Assembly: GCA_963677355.2 (NCBI GenBank)
Contig: CAXXXQ010000001.1
Location: 124,001-188,000 of the forward strand
Source of the DNA: Thiomicrorhabdus sp963677355
GTDB lineage: Bacteria > Pseudomonadota > Gammaproteobacteria > Thiomicrospirales > Thiomicrospiraceae
Reading direction: 5' to 3'
DNA length: 64,000 bases
Positions 35,686 to 45,237 of the stretch are shown piece by piece; positions within the stretch are counted from its first letter, which is position 1, and the number at the start of each line of letters is the position of its first letter. The notes under the pieces are model-generated. The model was not told the origin of the DNA, did not search any database, and saw nothing but the letters and a program-made list of their open reading frames with translations. A program made the translations under genes and the position numbers.

Positions 35686-36084
35686 ATGCCGCATCCGACC
35701 GATATCAAACTGCACCAGAAGTCGAAGTACCTTGAAGTCAGCTTCGATAGTGGAGAAACATTCGAGCTCAGTTGTGAGTTCTTGAGAGTGTACTCGCAAT
35801 CGGCAGAAGTGACCGGGCACGGACCGGGGCAGGAAACCTTGCAACTGGATAAAGGCGACGTCAATATCGACGACATTACACCTGTCGGCAACTATGCGAT
35901 TAAACTGCATTTTGACGACGGCCATGATACCGGACTCTATACTTGGGAACGCCTATATGATCTAGGCAAAAACAAGCAAGACTACTGGGTCGATTATTTA
36001 CGCCGCGTAATGCGTGCCGGACACAGCCATCCGGATTTGGAAAAATTGAAAAAGCAAATACATAACCAAACCAACCACAGTTAA
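35686..36084 (+). CDS. DUF971 domain protein (gamma-butyrobetaine hydroxylase-like N-terminal domain)
   Basis: A 132-residue protein. P-T-D-I-K-L-H-Q-K-S-K-Y-L-E-V-S-F (about 3-19), followed by C-E-F-L-R-V-Y-S-Q-S-A-E-V (about 32-44) and L-H-F-D-D-G-H-D-T-G-L-Y-T-W (about 71-84), matches the DUF971/GBBH-like family, which often follows hslVU in proteobacteria. The metal-site chemistry of such domains is not established here. A GGGAAG site lies before the ATG. It is 15 bp after hslU and 20 bp before ubiE, so it is probably co-transcribed with both. Confidence 0.88.
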   Translation: MPHPTDIKLHQKSKYLEVSFDSGETFELSCEFLRVYSQSAEVTGHGPGQETLQLDKGDVNIDDITPVGNYAIKLHFDDGHDTGLYTWERLYDLGKNKQDYWVDYLRRVMRAGHSHPDLEKLKKQIHNQTNHS

Positions 36085-36104
36085 TTTAATTGAAGAGACC
36101 AGCC

Positions 36105-36857
36105 ATGAGTCAAAATAAAAGAACCATCGATTTTGGATTTTCAGAAGTCCCGCTAGAAGAGAAAGTCAAAAAGGTCAAAGGGGTATTTGACTCGGTGGCC
36201 GGCAACTATGACATTATGAACGATGTCATGTCGATGGGTATTCACCGGCTTTGGAAACGCAAAACCATTGAATTGAGCGGCGTACGCCCAGGGCATACCA
36301 TATTGGATCTAGCTGGTGGAACCGGAGACTTAACCAAGGCTTTCGCCAAACGTGTCGGCGCAAACGGCAAGGTTGTCTTAGCCGATATTAACGAGAGCAT
36401 GGTGCGTGTCGGACGTGACCGCCTGATCAATGAAGGCATTAGCGGCAATGTGGATTACACCATCACTAACGCCGAGGCTTTAGGTTTTCCGGATAACACT
36501 TTTGACATCGCCACCATCGCATTTGGTTTACGCAACGTCACCAATAAAGACAAAGCCCTTGAAGAACTCTATCGAGTATTAAAACCGGGCGGCCAACTCA
36601 TGGTCTTGGAATTTTCCAAAGTCACCCAGCCGATGCTGGCTAAACTATACGACTTCTACTCCTTCAACATCCTGCCGAAAATGGGCAAATTCATTGCCGA
36701 CGATGAAGCGAGCTACCAGTATCTAGCCGAATCTATCCGCATGCATCCGGATCAAGAAACCCTTAAACAGATGATGCTAAATGCCGGTTTCGACAAAGCG
36801 GAATATATTAATATGAATGAAGGCATTGTCGCTCTGCATCGTGGCTGGAAATACTAA
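36105..36857 (+). CDS. ubiE: Ubiquinone/menaquinone biosynthesis C-methyltransferase
   Basis: A 250-residue SAM-dependent methyltransferase that methylates the benzoquinol ring in ubiquinone synthesis. D-F-G-F-S-E-V-P-L-E-E-K (about 9-20) is UbiE-specific. The SAM motif is I-L-D-L-A-G-G-T-G-D-L-T (about 66-77), followed by N-A-E-A-L-G-F-P-D-N-T-F-D and the C-terminal G-I-V-A-L-H-R-G-W-K-Y. I chose the ATG at 36105 (M-S-Q-N-K); the TTG at 36090 is also possible but would add five residues. The length equals that of E. coli UbiE (251). It starts the conserved ubiE-ubiJ-ubiB set. Confidence 0.96.
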   Translation: MSQNKRTIDFGFSEVPLEEKVKKVKGVFDSVAGNYDIMNDVMSMGIHRLWKRKTIELSGVRPGHTILDLAGGTGDLTKAFAKRVGANGKVVLADINESMVRVGRDRLINEGISGNVDYTITNAEALGFPDNTFDIATIAFGLRNVTNKDKALEELYRVLKPGGQLMVLEFSKVTQPMLAKLYDFYSFNILPKMGKFIADDEASYQYLAESIRMHPDQETLKQMMLNAGFDKAEYINMNEGIVALHRGWKY

Positions 36858-36917
36858 ATGCGATCGCATAAACCGTAAAAGTTTCACAGCACGTTGATTT
36901 AAAAAAGAAATAGAAAA

Positions 36918-37529
36918 ATGGATAAAGCGCCCAATATATTGAACATCAGTTTTTCCAAAGCCTTGGAATCGGCAATCAATGCGGCCATCCGTCTGGATGA
37001 CATACAGGGACAAGGTTTTGACGCTTTAGATAGCAAAGTAATCGGACTGCAGATATCGCCGTTTAATGAGTCACTCTATTGTTTGATCAACCGTCGTGAA
37101 GTTGCCTTGCAGCATATGCTGGCCGGACATCCTGATAGCACGCTCAAATTGGATATCACGGCTCTGCTCGGTTTACCACTGGGCGAGTGTTTGCAAGCCG
37201 AAGTAACTGACGGTGATCGTGAAACCGGACAAGCCTTTATTGACGCGCTGAACCAGCTGGAAGTCGATTGGGAAGAACACCTCTCCCATTACACCGGTGA
37301 CCTGGTCGCTTTTAAAATTGGCCACGGAGTGCGCGCCATACTGGAACGCAAACAGCAAACCAAAGCCTATGCAGGAGAAACGCTCAAAGAGTATCTACAG
37401 TTTGAGATCAACACCCTACCTGCAAAACACCAGGTTGAGCACTTTATCAAGAATGTGCAACAACTTGAACAACAGGTTGATGACATCGCTGGCAGAATCG
37501 CCAACCTATCTGACAAAGCAGACAACTGA
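36918..37529 (+). CDS. ubiJ: Ubiquinone biosynthesis accessory factor UbiJ
   Basis: A 203-residue protein with an N-terminal SCP2-like lipid-binding domain (about 10-110), including E-S-L-Y-C-L-I-N (about 51-58) and a G-H-P-D-S-T-L-K-L-D segment (70-79), followed by a helical, acidic tail ending in a coiled coil (V-Q-Q-L-E-Q-Q-V-D-D). The length matches UbiJ (about 200). UbiJ works in the soluble Ubi complex with UbiK, holding lipophilic intermediates for the hydroxylases. It lies between ubiE and ubiB, exactly as in enteric bacteria, and this synteny supports the name. Confidence 0.92.
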   Translation: MDKAPNILNISFSKALESAINAAIRLDDIQGQGFDALDSKVIGLQISPFNESLYCLINRREVALQHMLAGHPDSTLKLDITALLGLPLGECLQAEVTDGDRETGQAFIDALNQLEVDWEEHLSHYTGDLVAFKIGHGVRAILERKQQTKAYAGETLKEYLQFEINTLPAKHQVEHFIKNVQQLEQQVDDIAGRIANLSDKADN

Positions 37530-37569
37530 TAAGACGCAAAGCCGCGTTCACTAGAAACAAAGACGATTT

Positions 37570-39183
37570 ATGAAACTACTTAAAAAATTCCTCCGCCTTA
37601 TCAAAATCAACCGGGTGCTGACTCATTACCAAATCGACAAACTCATTCTTGCAGACAGCAAATATGCTTGGCTGATTTTTCTCAACGCCCTGCTACCTTG
37701 GAACTGGAGCCGTCGCTCAAATGCTTCACGTGGAGAACGTATCCGTCTGGCACTTGAGGAATTAGGACCGATCTTTATCAAGCTCGGCCAAGCGCTTTCT
37801 ACTCGTAAAGACCTTCTGCCTTACGACATCTCTGTCGAATTGGCTAAACTTCAGGATGACTGCCCGCCCTTTGATGAAAAACATTCACAGCAAATGATCG
37901 AACAAGGTTTGGGCAAACCGGTCGAAGAAGCTTTTGCCTCCTTCAATCCGGTACCGATCGCTTCCGCTTCCATTGCTCAAGTCCACGAAGCCACTTTGCA
38001 TACTGGAACGGAAGTCGTGGTCAAAGTCGTGCGTCCGGACATTAAGCCGGTTATTCAACAGGATGTCTCGATCATGTTCAGTTTGGCGAAACTGATTGAA
38101 GCCGCAGTCAAGATAGCCAAACGCCTGCACCCTGTCGAAGTGGTAGCCGAATTCGAAAAAACCATTCTTGATGAACTGGATATGATGCGAGAAGCCGCCA
38201 ATGCCGGCCAATTGAAACGCAATTTTGACGGTTCGGATTTGCTCTATGTTCCGGAAGTTTACTGGGATCTAACCTCGGAAAGCGTCATGACCATGGAGCG
38301 TATTCGCGGTATTCGTATCAGTGAAGTCGATCAACTGATTGAAGCGGGCATTGATCTGACGGATCTAAGTGCCAAAGGCGTGATTATCTTCTTCACACAA
38401 GTTTTCAAACACAACTTCTTCCATGCGGATATGCATCCGGGCAATATCTTTGTACTTCCGGACGGTCGCTATGCGGCGATCGATTTCGGAATTATGGGCA
38501 CCCTGACACCGGAAGACCAGCGCTATCTGGCAGAAAACTTTCTGGCCTTCTTCAACCGCGATTATCTGCGCGTTTCCGAATTGCATATTGAATCGGAATG
38601 GGTGCCGAGAGACACACGGGTCAATGAACTGGAATCCGCCATCCGCTCGGTATGTGAACCGATTTGGGATCGTCCTTTGAAAGATATTTCATTCGGTCTA
38701 TTATTGATGCGTCTATTCCAAACGGCGCGCCGTTTCGGCATGGAAGTTCAACCACAGCTGGTACTGCTACAGAAAACCTTGTTGAACATTGAAGGACTCG
38801 GACGTCAACTGGACGACGAGCTCGACCTATGGGATACCGCCAAACCGTTTCTTGAAGACTGGATGCAAGAGCGTGTCGGCCCGAAAGGCATGGCGAAAAA
38901 AATTAAGAACAATCTGCCGTTTTGGATGGAACAAGCACCGGAAATTCCCGGTCTACTCTACAGCAGTTTGCACAAATTATCGCATCAAGGCTTGAGTATC
39001 CAATCGGAACAGATTGAACGCCTTGAAGCTCGAATCAATGAACAAAATAGACAGCAGAAACAAAGAGCAATCGGTTTTGTTTTGATTTTATTCGGTCTAC
39101 TTTTGCCGATCGAATCGGATTATCAAAACTGGATACAAATCGGGCTCTTAGTTGTCGGCGGTTTATTCCTAATCAAAAAGTGA
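37570..39183 (+). CDS. ubiB: Probable protein kinase/ATPase UbiB
   Basis: A 537-residue member of the ABC1/ADCK/UbiB atypical kinase-like family. The family-specific G-P-I-F-I-K-L-G-Q-A-L-S-T-R (about 69-82) is present with K-x-G-Q, the Ala-rich loop A-S-A-S-I-A-Q-V-H (about 134-142) replaces the glycine-rich loop, and H-A-D-M-H-P-G-N (about 284-291) and A-I-D-F-G (about 303-307) form the catalytic and metal motifs. Two C-terminal hydrophobic helices (about 496-535) anchor it in the inner membrane. UbiB is required for ubiquinone synthesis and probably helps extract membrane-bound intermediates. The length fits (546 in E. coli). Confidence 0.96.
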   Translation: MKLLKKFLRLIKINRVLTHYQIDKLILADSKYAWLIFLNALLPWNWSRRSNASRGERIRLALEELGPIFIKLGQALSTRKDLLPYDISVELAKLQDDCPPFDEKHSQQMIEQGLGKPVEEAFASFNPVPIASASIAQVHEATLHTGTEVVVKVVRPDIKPVIQQDVSIMFSLAKLIEAAVKIAKRLHPVEVVAEFEKTILDELDMMREAANAGQLKRNFDGSDLLYVPEVYWDLTSESVMTMERIRGIRISEVDQLIEAGIDLTDLSAKGVIIFFTQVFKHNFFHADMHPGNIFVLPDGRYAAIDFGIMGTLTPEDQRYLAENFLAFFNRDYLRVSELHIESEWVPRDTRVNELESAIRSVCEPIWDRPLKDISFGLLLMRLFQTARRFGMEVQPQLVLLQKTLLNIEGLGRQLDDELDLWDTAKPFLEDWMQERVGPKGMAKKIKNNLPFWMEQAPEIPGLLYSSLHKLSHQGLSIQSEQIERLEARINEQNRQQKQRAIGFVLILFGLLLPIESDYQNWIQIGLLVVGGLFLIKK

Positions 39184-39204
39184 TCTGATAAAAAGGATTC
39201 CCAA

Positions 39205-39873
39205 ATGAAAAAGCTGATATTCCTTGCTTTTCTGTTCTCCCTACTGAGCGCTTGTGCCAGCCCCTACCCACTAGGCATGAATGAAGAGCAATGGAACAAG
39301 CTTTCGCCGCAAGAACGCCAACAGCTTTTACTTGAACAACAAAAATACCGAGAAGAACAGCGTCTGGCACAAATTCAAGCCGATGCACGTGCCAGAGAGT
39401 TACGCCACAAGGAAGAGATGGCCGAGAAAAAGCGCCTGGAAGCGTTGTACAACAATCCGGCAAACGGCAATATTGTGATGGTCAATATTCTTGGCGGAGA
39501 GTACCTGCACGGCAAGCAAGTCGAATACATTCGTGAAGAAAGCTATCAATTGGCTCGTGGGGAAATCAAAAAAATAGATCTAATCCTTGAAAACAAAAAG
39601 AAACATTACTATTCAACCGAAACCGCGTATTTAAAATACGCCATGAACGGAAACGCAGTCTATCTCTATTTAGAAGACCCTAAATACCGCCACAACCTGA
39701 GCCAACGTATCGCCTTGTTGCGTGACGGCCACTGGAACTGCGGTAGCCATTATCAAAAAGGCCTAAACACCTCTTACGAGAAACTAAAGCGAATGAAGTT
39801 TTTCGTTAAAGAGAGTGCCGGGCATTGCAGACATTCCGGTCACCCGGAAGTGCCGCGTAAAATTTACCGCTAA
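39205..39873 (+). CDS. Putative lipoprotein of unknown function
   Basis: A 222-residue protein with a lipoprotein signal: K-K-L-I-F-L-A-F-L-F-S-L then the lipobox L-S-A-C (Cys17). After the cysteine, a strongly charged, glutamine-rich helix (about 32-85, with E-R-Q-Q-L-L-L-E-Q-Q) is likely a coiled coil. The C-terminal half has an I-V-M-V-N-I-L-G-G region and a cysteine pair (C181 and C212), including the D-G-H-W-N-C segment. I do not recognise a named family. It follows ubiB by 21 bp and precedes the thioredoxin-fold gene by 16 bp, so it may be part of that transcript. The association with ubi genes is only positional. Confidence 0.7.
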   Translation: MKKLIFLAFLFSLLSACASPYPLGMNEEQWNKLSPQERQQLLLEQQKYREEQRLAQIQADARARELRHKEEMAEKKRLEALYNNPANGNIVMVNILGGEYLHGKQVEYIREESYQLARGEIKKIDLILENKKKHYYSTETAYLKYAMNGNAVYLYLEDPKYRHNLSQRIALLRDGHWNCGSHYQKGLNTSYEKLKRMKFFVKESAGHCRHSGHPEVPRKIYR

Positions 39874-39889
39874 TTTATAGGAGTTGGTC

Positions 39890-40426
39890 ATGAAAATCAT
39901 CTATCAATCGGTACTGTTAAGCTTATCTTTATTTATGCTGACTGCCGCTCCCACCGCTAAAGCGGGAGAAATCTTGCCATTGGCCGTTGACCTACAGAAA
40001 ACCGCCAATACCGCAGCCAAACACAATATTCCGGTGGTGATTTTCTATACCGCTACCTGGTGTAATTACTGCAAAAAACTGGAAGAGAACATTCTGCATC
40101 CATTGTTGGAAACCACCAATATAGAAGACTATGCGGAATTCCGTCAGGTTGTTCTGGATAAGGCGCATTGGATGATGAAAGACTTTGACGGCACCAACTT
40201 GGAAATGAAAACTTACGGTCCGAAACAAGGTGTCAAAGTTGCGCCTACGACATTGGTTTACAACAGCCAAGGAGAGATCATTGCCGAACCGATTTTAGGC
40301 CTGACACTGGAAGAGTTCTATCCAGGCAACTTGGAAAAAGCGATTAACCAGGGATTGAAAGCGCTGGGTAATGAAAAACGCATCGACATCTATAAAATGG
40401 TTAAAGAAAGCAAAGTTGCTTACTAA
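39890..40426 (+). CDS. Exported thioredoxin-fold protein
   Basis: A 178-residue protein with a signal peptide (cleavage near A-K-A-G at about 25) and a thioredoxin-like domain. The redox motif is T-W-C-N-Y-C-K-K (about 56-63), a C-x-x-C of the DsbD-gamma/SoxW-like type. V-A-P-T-T-L-V-Y (about 112-119) provides the conserved cis-proline. The likely location is the periplasm, for disulfide reduction or rescue; SoxW-like proteins in sulfur oxidisers have such architecture, but that role is inference. The ATG at 39890 was preferred over the TTG at 39884 because TAGGAG lies seven bases upstream. It ends 1 bp before the convergent gene's stop. Confidence 0.82.
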   Translation: MKIIYQSVLLSLSLFMLTAAPTAKAGEILPLAVDLQKTANTAAKHNIPVVIFYTATWCNYCKKLEENILHPLLETTNIEDYAEFRQVVLDKAHWMMKDFDGTNLEMKTYGPKQGVKVAPTTLVYNSQGEIIAEPILGLTLEEFYPGNLEKAINQGLKALGNEKRIDIYKMVKESKVAY

Positions 40427-40427
40427 A

Positions 40428-40982
40428 TCACTTTCTCAGCCTTGGCTCGCTTAACAGCGGCAAGGCCAGCTCGATATTTTTATCCTTGTCCAAATCTCGG
40501 ATCAACAGATCATAAGAAGCGGTCGGTTTTACATCAACAATGACAGAACGCGGATTGGGTAATGGACTCAGCATCTTAAAACCATACTGCTGCATGACTT
40601 TTTGCAGATGTTGCTTTCGATAGACTCTGATAATAAACGTGCCGGTAATCACCGCATTATGTCCGCTCTGCTTATTGAGTAGTACCGGCATAAATTCTAT
40701 CGTTTTGCCGTCAATTTGTTTTTGCAAAGGCGCACATTGCTCTTTACCGATCCATGCCTGCTCGCTCTGATAAATAAACCATGCTCCGTGAGACTCCAAG
40801 AACTGCAAATGCCAACCACCCGGTATTAATTCTGGCTTAACCATAGAAGCCATGCGCAGCGGTTTCTGCTCGTACTCCTGATTACCGGCCATCTGCGCGA
40901 CAAGCTGGCAAGGTTCGGAAAATGCAAACACATTCAAGCTAAATGCAGCCAGTGTTAAGCTCAGTAAGACTCTTTTTTTCAC
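40428..40982 (-). CDS. Exported hypothetical protein
   Basis: A 184-residue protein with an N-terminal signal peptide (K-K-R-V-L-L-S-L-T then a hydrophobic core, cleavage near V-F-A-F at about 21). The mature part has two cysteines (C25 and C83), a W-H-L-Q-F-L-E-S-H block (about 57-65) and a C-terminal region Q-Y-G-F-K-M-L-S-P-L-P-N (about 132-143) that faintly resembles subtilase inhibitor/propeptide-like folds. I could not assign a family. It is the only gene here between the plus-strand ubi group and the histidine kinase. Its stop meets the previous stop head-on, with 1 bp between them. Confidence 0.65.
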   Translation of the reverse strand: MKKRVLLSLTLAAFSLNVFAFSEPCQLVAQMAGNQEYEQKPLRMASMVKPELIPGGWHLQFLESHGAWFIYQSEQAWIGKEQCAPLQKQIDGKTIEFMPVLLNKQSGHNAVITGTFIIRVYRKQHLQKVMQQYGFKMLSPLPNPRSVIVDVKPTASYDLLIRDLDKDKNIELALPLLSEPRLRK

Positions 40983-41043
40983 ACAATTCCTTCTTCGGCA
41001 TTCATTATTCGATCAAAACTGACATTCAACCACAGACTTCCCG

Positions 41044-44000
41044 TTAAACCTTGATCAACTCGTCATAGGCTTTGGAGAAATCAAAATTCTCAATATAACT
41101 CGATAACTGCAAATATTGCTGACGAGAGACATGCTGGGCGACCAAAGCCTGATTTTCCTGCCAAACCGTAAATGCCTCTCCGTCAAAGTCTTCCAAGAGT
41201 TTCAACAACCGTTGTTTAATTTCCAGCCATTGTTCAGATGTTAAATCCGCTTCACCACTGGCAGGAGAAGACTCTGCCACTTGCTTACAAACCTGCTTGA
41301 CCGAATCGATCAGCGACCGATAACGAATCTGCTGCTCCTCGGTAACCCGGAGATTTTGCAAATTTTCACAGGAAGCCAACTGCATCTCAAGTTGGCCAAA
41401 CATTGTCGATACTTCCGGCAATCCAACCGTATCACTCAACCCTTTCAGGCTGTGTGCCAGACGTTCAGCTTCGTCATATGCAGCCGCCGCCATCAGCTCG
41501 TTTAATTGCGTCGCCCCATCGGCATAGTCTCTAACAAAATCACACAACGCCTTCTCAAGCAGCCCATCGACCGAACCTAAGGCCATATTGGCACGTTCAA
41601 AATTAAAACCTTCAATTTGCCGTAAACGCTGTTCCAGCAAAGAAGAAGAGTCTCCTTTTTGGCCGTTGTGTTTTTCTTCAACCCTCTGTTTGACATTAAG
41701 AATAGAGTGGATCAACGCATAAAGTTTTTCCGGGATAATCGGCTTAGAGATATGTTCATTCATCCCCGCCTGCAAACAGCGGTTTCTTTCTTCATCAAAC
41801 GCATGCGCGGTCATAGCAACAATCGGAAGCTCGGCAAAACTCGGGAGCTTACGTATTCGCTTAGTGGTTTCAATCCCGTCCAAAACCGGCATTTGAATAT
41901 CCATCAACACCAAATCATAACGCTCTTCGGTTTCGGCCAAAGCTCGAATCGCCTGTTCGCCGTTACTAGCGATCTGAATATCCGCTCTAGTCGGCAGCAG
42001 CAATTCTTTGGCGATCTGCTGATTCAATAAATTGTCTTCTACCAATAAAACCCGTTTGCCGGACAAATCCGGCGGCAGCGAAGAATCCGTATCGACACGT
42101 GGACGCACTTCCTCCTGCTCAAGGCCTAATAACACTTCCAAATCTCTAGGTGGAATCGGTTTTGGCAGACAATGTTCGATGCGATGTTTGAAAGCCAACT
42201 CTTGCAAGTTGTTCCAGTCAAAAAAGGAGATCAAAACGCAACGCGATGCCAACTGAGGATATTTTCCCCTGATAGCTTCTATCAGTTCGATTCCGTCCAT
42301 TTCCGGCATGACCATATCGACAAAAATCCAATCCGGTACTGCCTGCTGTTCCAAAAAGGCAAACGCTTGCTTGGCACTGTTGACAACCTTACCTTGCACA
42401 CCAAACAGTTTCAACTGGGTCTTGACCTGCTCGCCGGCTTCCGGCAAATCATCCACGATTAACGCCGTCTGCAACTCAAAATGACTGCAAAGGTTATTAT
42501 CGGACAGGTTTTCATCCACATTTAACGGCAACACCAATTCAAAAACACTGCCCTCTCCCAAGCTGCTTGTCACCGTCAAATCACCGCCCATGGCTCGCGC
42601 CAGATTTCTGGAAATTGCCAGACCTAACCCCGTACCGCCGTATTTACGAGTTGTCGAAGCGTCAGCCTGAGTAAACTCTTTGAAAAGTTTACCCATCTGC
42701 GCTTCACTGAGCCCTATTCCGGTATCTGTCACCTTGAAGGATACATTCCATTGAGCTGAACCGGATTCAACCAAGCCGATATTTAATTTGATAAAACCGA
42801 ATTCGGTAAATTTAACCGCGTTACTCAACAGGTTAATCAGAATCTGCACAATTCGAACCGGGTCTCCGGTCAAATCAGGTTGACAGCGGCTAATCAAGTT
42901 ATGCTCCCAAAAAACCAAAATTTCCAGATTCTTGATTTCCGCCAAATGATGAACCGGCAAAATGGAATCTTCTACGATCTGCTCAATGATCAAGGAAGTA
43001 TTTTCCACTTCCAAATTTCCCGATTCAATCTTGGAAAAATCCAACACGTCATTAATAATGCGCAGTAAGGATTCGGCGGAACGGTGAACTTTTTCTATAT
43101 AGTCTTGTTGCTGAGCATCCAATTCGGTTTGTAACGCGAGATGAGTCATGCCGATAATGGCATTCATCGGCGTGCGAATTTCATGGCTCATATTGGCTAA
43201 AAAGTTCGCTTTGGTTTGTGCGGCAATTTCCGCTTGCTCTCGCGCTTCATGCAAACGGTTAACCAGACGTTCTTGTTCTTGAGCTTGGCGTAAACTGCTG
43301 ATCAAAACCCCACAAGTACTGTGGAACGGTTCCAAAAATTCCGCCATCGCTTCGGTATAGCCGCCTGCACGATTGGCTATACCGTAAACTCCGACAATTT
43401 CTTTGCCTTGGAAAATCGGCACGCCCATATAACGCAATAAATCGGGGTGTCCAGGCGGAGTATGTCCGCCGCGCGGATCATTCGGTACATCGTTACTGAT
43501 GACAATTTCTTCTTCATACATCACGCTGCCGATCATGGTCTCGGCACTACAGAGTGTCATATTCTGACTACGGAGTTTCTTAAACAACTCTTCCGATTTT
43601 TTATCCCAGGATATATTGGTCAAGGCATGCAGTTTCAGGCAGCGTTTGCCATCTTCTTCAAAGAGTACCTCGCCAATGAAACCGTATTCACTTTCGGTGA
43701 TATTCAGCAAAGAGCGCAATAGATCATCCCAGATATTATTCTGATCATCAAAGTCGGCCACAAATTCTTCGGTTGCCTTTTTCAAGGCGGCCAAAAGCTG
43801 ACTTCTCAGCTCGGTTTCGCTGCGTGCTTTTTCTAGGTCGGACATATCGGTCACAAAACCGATAAACTGCGTCTCTTTTCCGGTTTCGATTCGACTGATT
43901 GCCAAATGCACCGGAAACACTTCCCCATTGCTTTTTTGAGCTTCCACCTCACGGCCGGTACCGATAATTCGATTTTCTCCGGTCATCATCTGGTGCTTGA

Positions 44001-45198
44001 TATAACCGTCATGCTGTTTGGCAATATCACTCGCCATCAGCACTTTAACGTTTTCGCCAAGCAGCTCTTCTTCGCCATAATCGAACATTTGCAGCGCCGC
44101 AGGGTTAACCCGCTGGATAATTCCTTTGGAGTTAATCTGAATAATCCCCAATGCCGCCGTTTCCAAAATGGCGTCTTTTTCCCGCAGCGGATCAAATACC
44201 TCTTTGCGGGTTTTTAACACCACCCAAATAACCAAATAAAGCACAAGAATTACGGAAATCAAGATCAATGCGAATAACCAAACATTTCTTTCATACTGCT
44301 CGCCATACTTGCCGATCATCCCTGCAAAAATCAATTCCAGAGTTCGATCCATGCTCAACATCATCGGTTTACCGTAACTGTCACCGAAAGGCTTATCGGT
44401 AATGACCGGAACCTTCTCTTCCGTCACCGGAACAATCACCTCTTTTGCCAGCTTCTGGAAATTATCGAAATCGGCATGAATACCGTTGACCAAATTGTGA
44501 TTATAGAGCTGTTCGTAATTCGTCAAATATTGCTGGATCTCTTGCTGCTGAATTTTGACTAACTGATAGACCGTATTCAGCTCGTGCAAATATTCCTCGT
44601 CACCGGTCGCCTGGAATAAACGTAATACTAGAAATAGTCGATGCTGTGAATTACGCCAATCGAAATAGAGAGCAAACAATCCCATCTTAGTGGTCAAATG
44701 CAGATCAACAATCGGCGTTTTATAAAACAGGCTGTTTAGCGAAGTAGCCAATTCATCCTGAATTTGGCTCAGATAACGCTGAGAATCCCTTAGAGCCCGA
44801 TGGCAATCATCAGCATCAGCACAATCGGACAGCAGGTTCCGTGTTTCTTGAAAATGCTGCATATATTGGATGAGATTATCTTTAGAGCTTTTGAAATCTC
44901 GCAAATAAACGGATTGTAAATGGCGGGCAAAAACATCATCAGTCTGCTTAACCAATGCATCAATTTGTTGAAGATTTTCCGATCGCTGGGCACGAATATA
45001 AATTACACGTCTTTGAGCTTCAAAAGAGAGGTAATGGTTGAACTCTATCAGGGAATGGGTACTTTCAAGTTTATTCAGATACTCTTTTTGCTGCCAAATC
45101 CACTGAATGGCCAACAGAGTAAAAAGCAGAGAAATGATCGACGTTAAAATCAGGATTAAATTTAACTTGCTCGCGACCTTGCTTTTGATCTGCTTCAT
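41044..45198 (-). CDS. Hybrid sensor histidine kinase with PAS, GAF, two receiver and Hpt domains
   Basis: A 1384-residue inner-membrane sensor. TM1 is about 12-35 and TM2 about 306-328, enclosing a ~270-residue periplasmic sensory domain. A PAS domain (about 340-455) and a GAF-like domain (about 480-635, with M-G-V-P-I-F-Q near 591) follow. The HisKA box is S-H672-E-I-R-T-P, with the HATPase N, G1 and G2 boxes at about 788-862 (N-A-V-K-F-T, D-T-G-I-G-L, G-T-G-L-G-L-A-I). REC1 has Asp961 (V-D-M-V-M-P), REC2 has Asp1100 (M-D-I-Q-M-P), and an Hpt domain with H1249 (A-H-S-L-K-G) ends the protein. This is a BarA/Arc-type phosphorelay arrangement. The stimulus is unknown. An HD-GYP regulator lies 39 bp upstream on the same strand. 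Confidence 0.92.
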   Translation of the reverse strand: MKQIKSKVASKLNLILILTSIISLLFTLLAIQWIWQQKEYLNKLESTHSLIEFNHYLSFEAQRRVIYIRAQRSENLQQIDALVKQTDDVFARHLQSVYLRDFKSSKDNLIQYMQHFQETRNLLSDCADADDCHRALRDSQRYLSQIQDELATSLNSLFYKTPIVDLHLTTKMGLFALYFDWRNSQHRLFLVLRLFQATGDEEYLHELNTVYQLVKIQQQEIQQYLTNYEQLYNHNLVNGIHADFDNFQKLAKEVIVPVTEEKVPVITDKPFGDSYGKPMMLSMDRTLELIFAGMIGKYGEQYERNVWLFALILISVILVLYLVIWVVLKTRKEVFDPLREKDAILETAALGIIQINSKGIIQRVNPAALQMFDYGEEELLGENVKVLMASDIAKQHDGYIKHQMMTGENRIIGTGREVEAQKSNGEVFPVHLAISRIETGKETQFIGFVTDMSDLEKARSETELRSQLLAALKKATEEFVADFDDQNNIWDDLLRSLLNITESEYGFIGEVLFEEDGKRCLKLHALTNISWDKKSEELFKKLRSQNMTLCSAETMIGSVMYEEEIVISNDVPNDPRGGHTPPGHPDLLRYMGVPIFQGKEIVGVYGIANRAGGYTEAMAEFLEPFHSTCGVLISSLRQAQEQERLVNRLHEAREQAEIAAQTKANFLANMSHEIRTPMNAIIGMTHLALQTELDAQQQDYIEKVHRSAESLLRIINDVLDFSKIESGNLEVENTSLIIEQIVEDSILPVHHLAEIKNLEILVFWEHNLISRCQPDLTGDPVRIVQILINLLSNAVKFTEFGFIKLNIGLVESGSAQWNVSFKVTDTGIGLSEAQMGKLFKEFTQADASTTRKYGGTGLGLAISRNLARAMGGDLTVTSSLGEGSVFELVLPLNVDENLSDNNLCSHFELQTALIVDDLPEAGEQVKTQLKLFGVQGKVVNSAKQAFAFLEQQAVPDWIFVDMVMPEMDGIELIEAIRGKYPQLASRCVLISFFDWNNLQELAFKHRIEHCLPKPIPPRDLEVLLGLEQEEVRPRVDTDSSLPPDLSGKRVLLVEDNLLNQQIAKELLLPTRADIQIASNGEQAIRALAETEERYDLVLMDIQMPVLDGIETTKRIRKLPSFAELPIVAMTAHAFDEERNRCLQAGMNEHISKPIIPEKLYALIHSILNVKQRVEEKHNGQKGDSSSLLEQRLRQIEGFNFERANMALGSVDGLLEKALCDFVRDYADGATQLNELMAAAAYDEAERLAHSLKGLSDTVGLPEVSTMFGQLEMQLASCENLQNLRVTEEQQIRYRSLIDSVKQVCKQVAESSPASGEADLTSEQWLEIKQRLLKLLEDFDGEAFTVWQENQALVAQHVSRQQYLQLSSYIENFDFSKAYDELIKV

Positions 45199-45237
45199 GA
45201 ATGTTTGCCTTGTGGTTATCGGAAATGGAGTGGATTA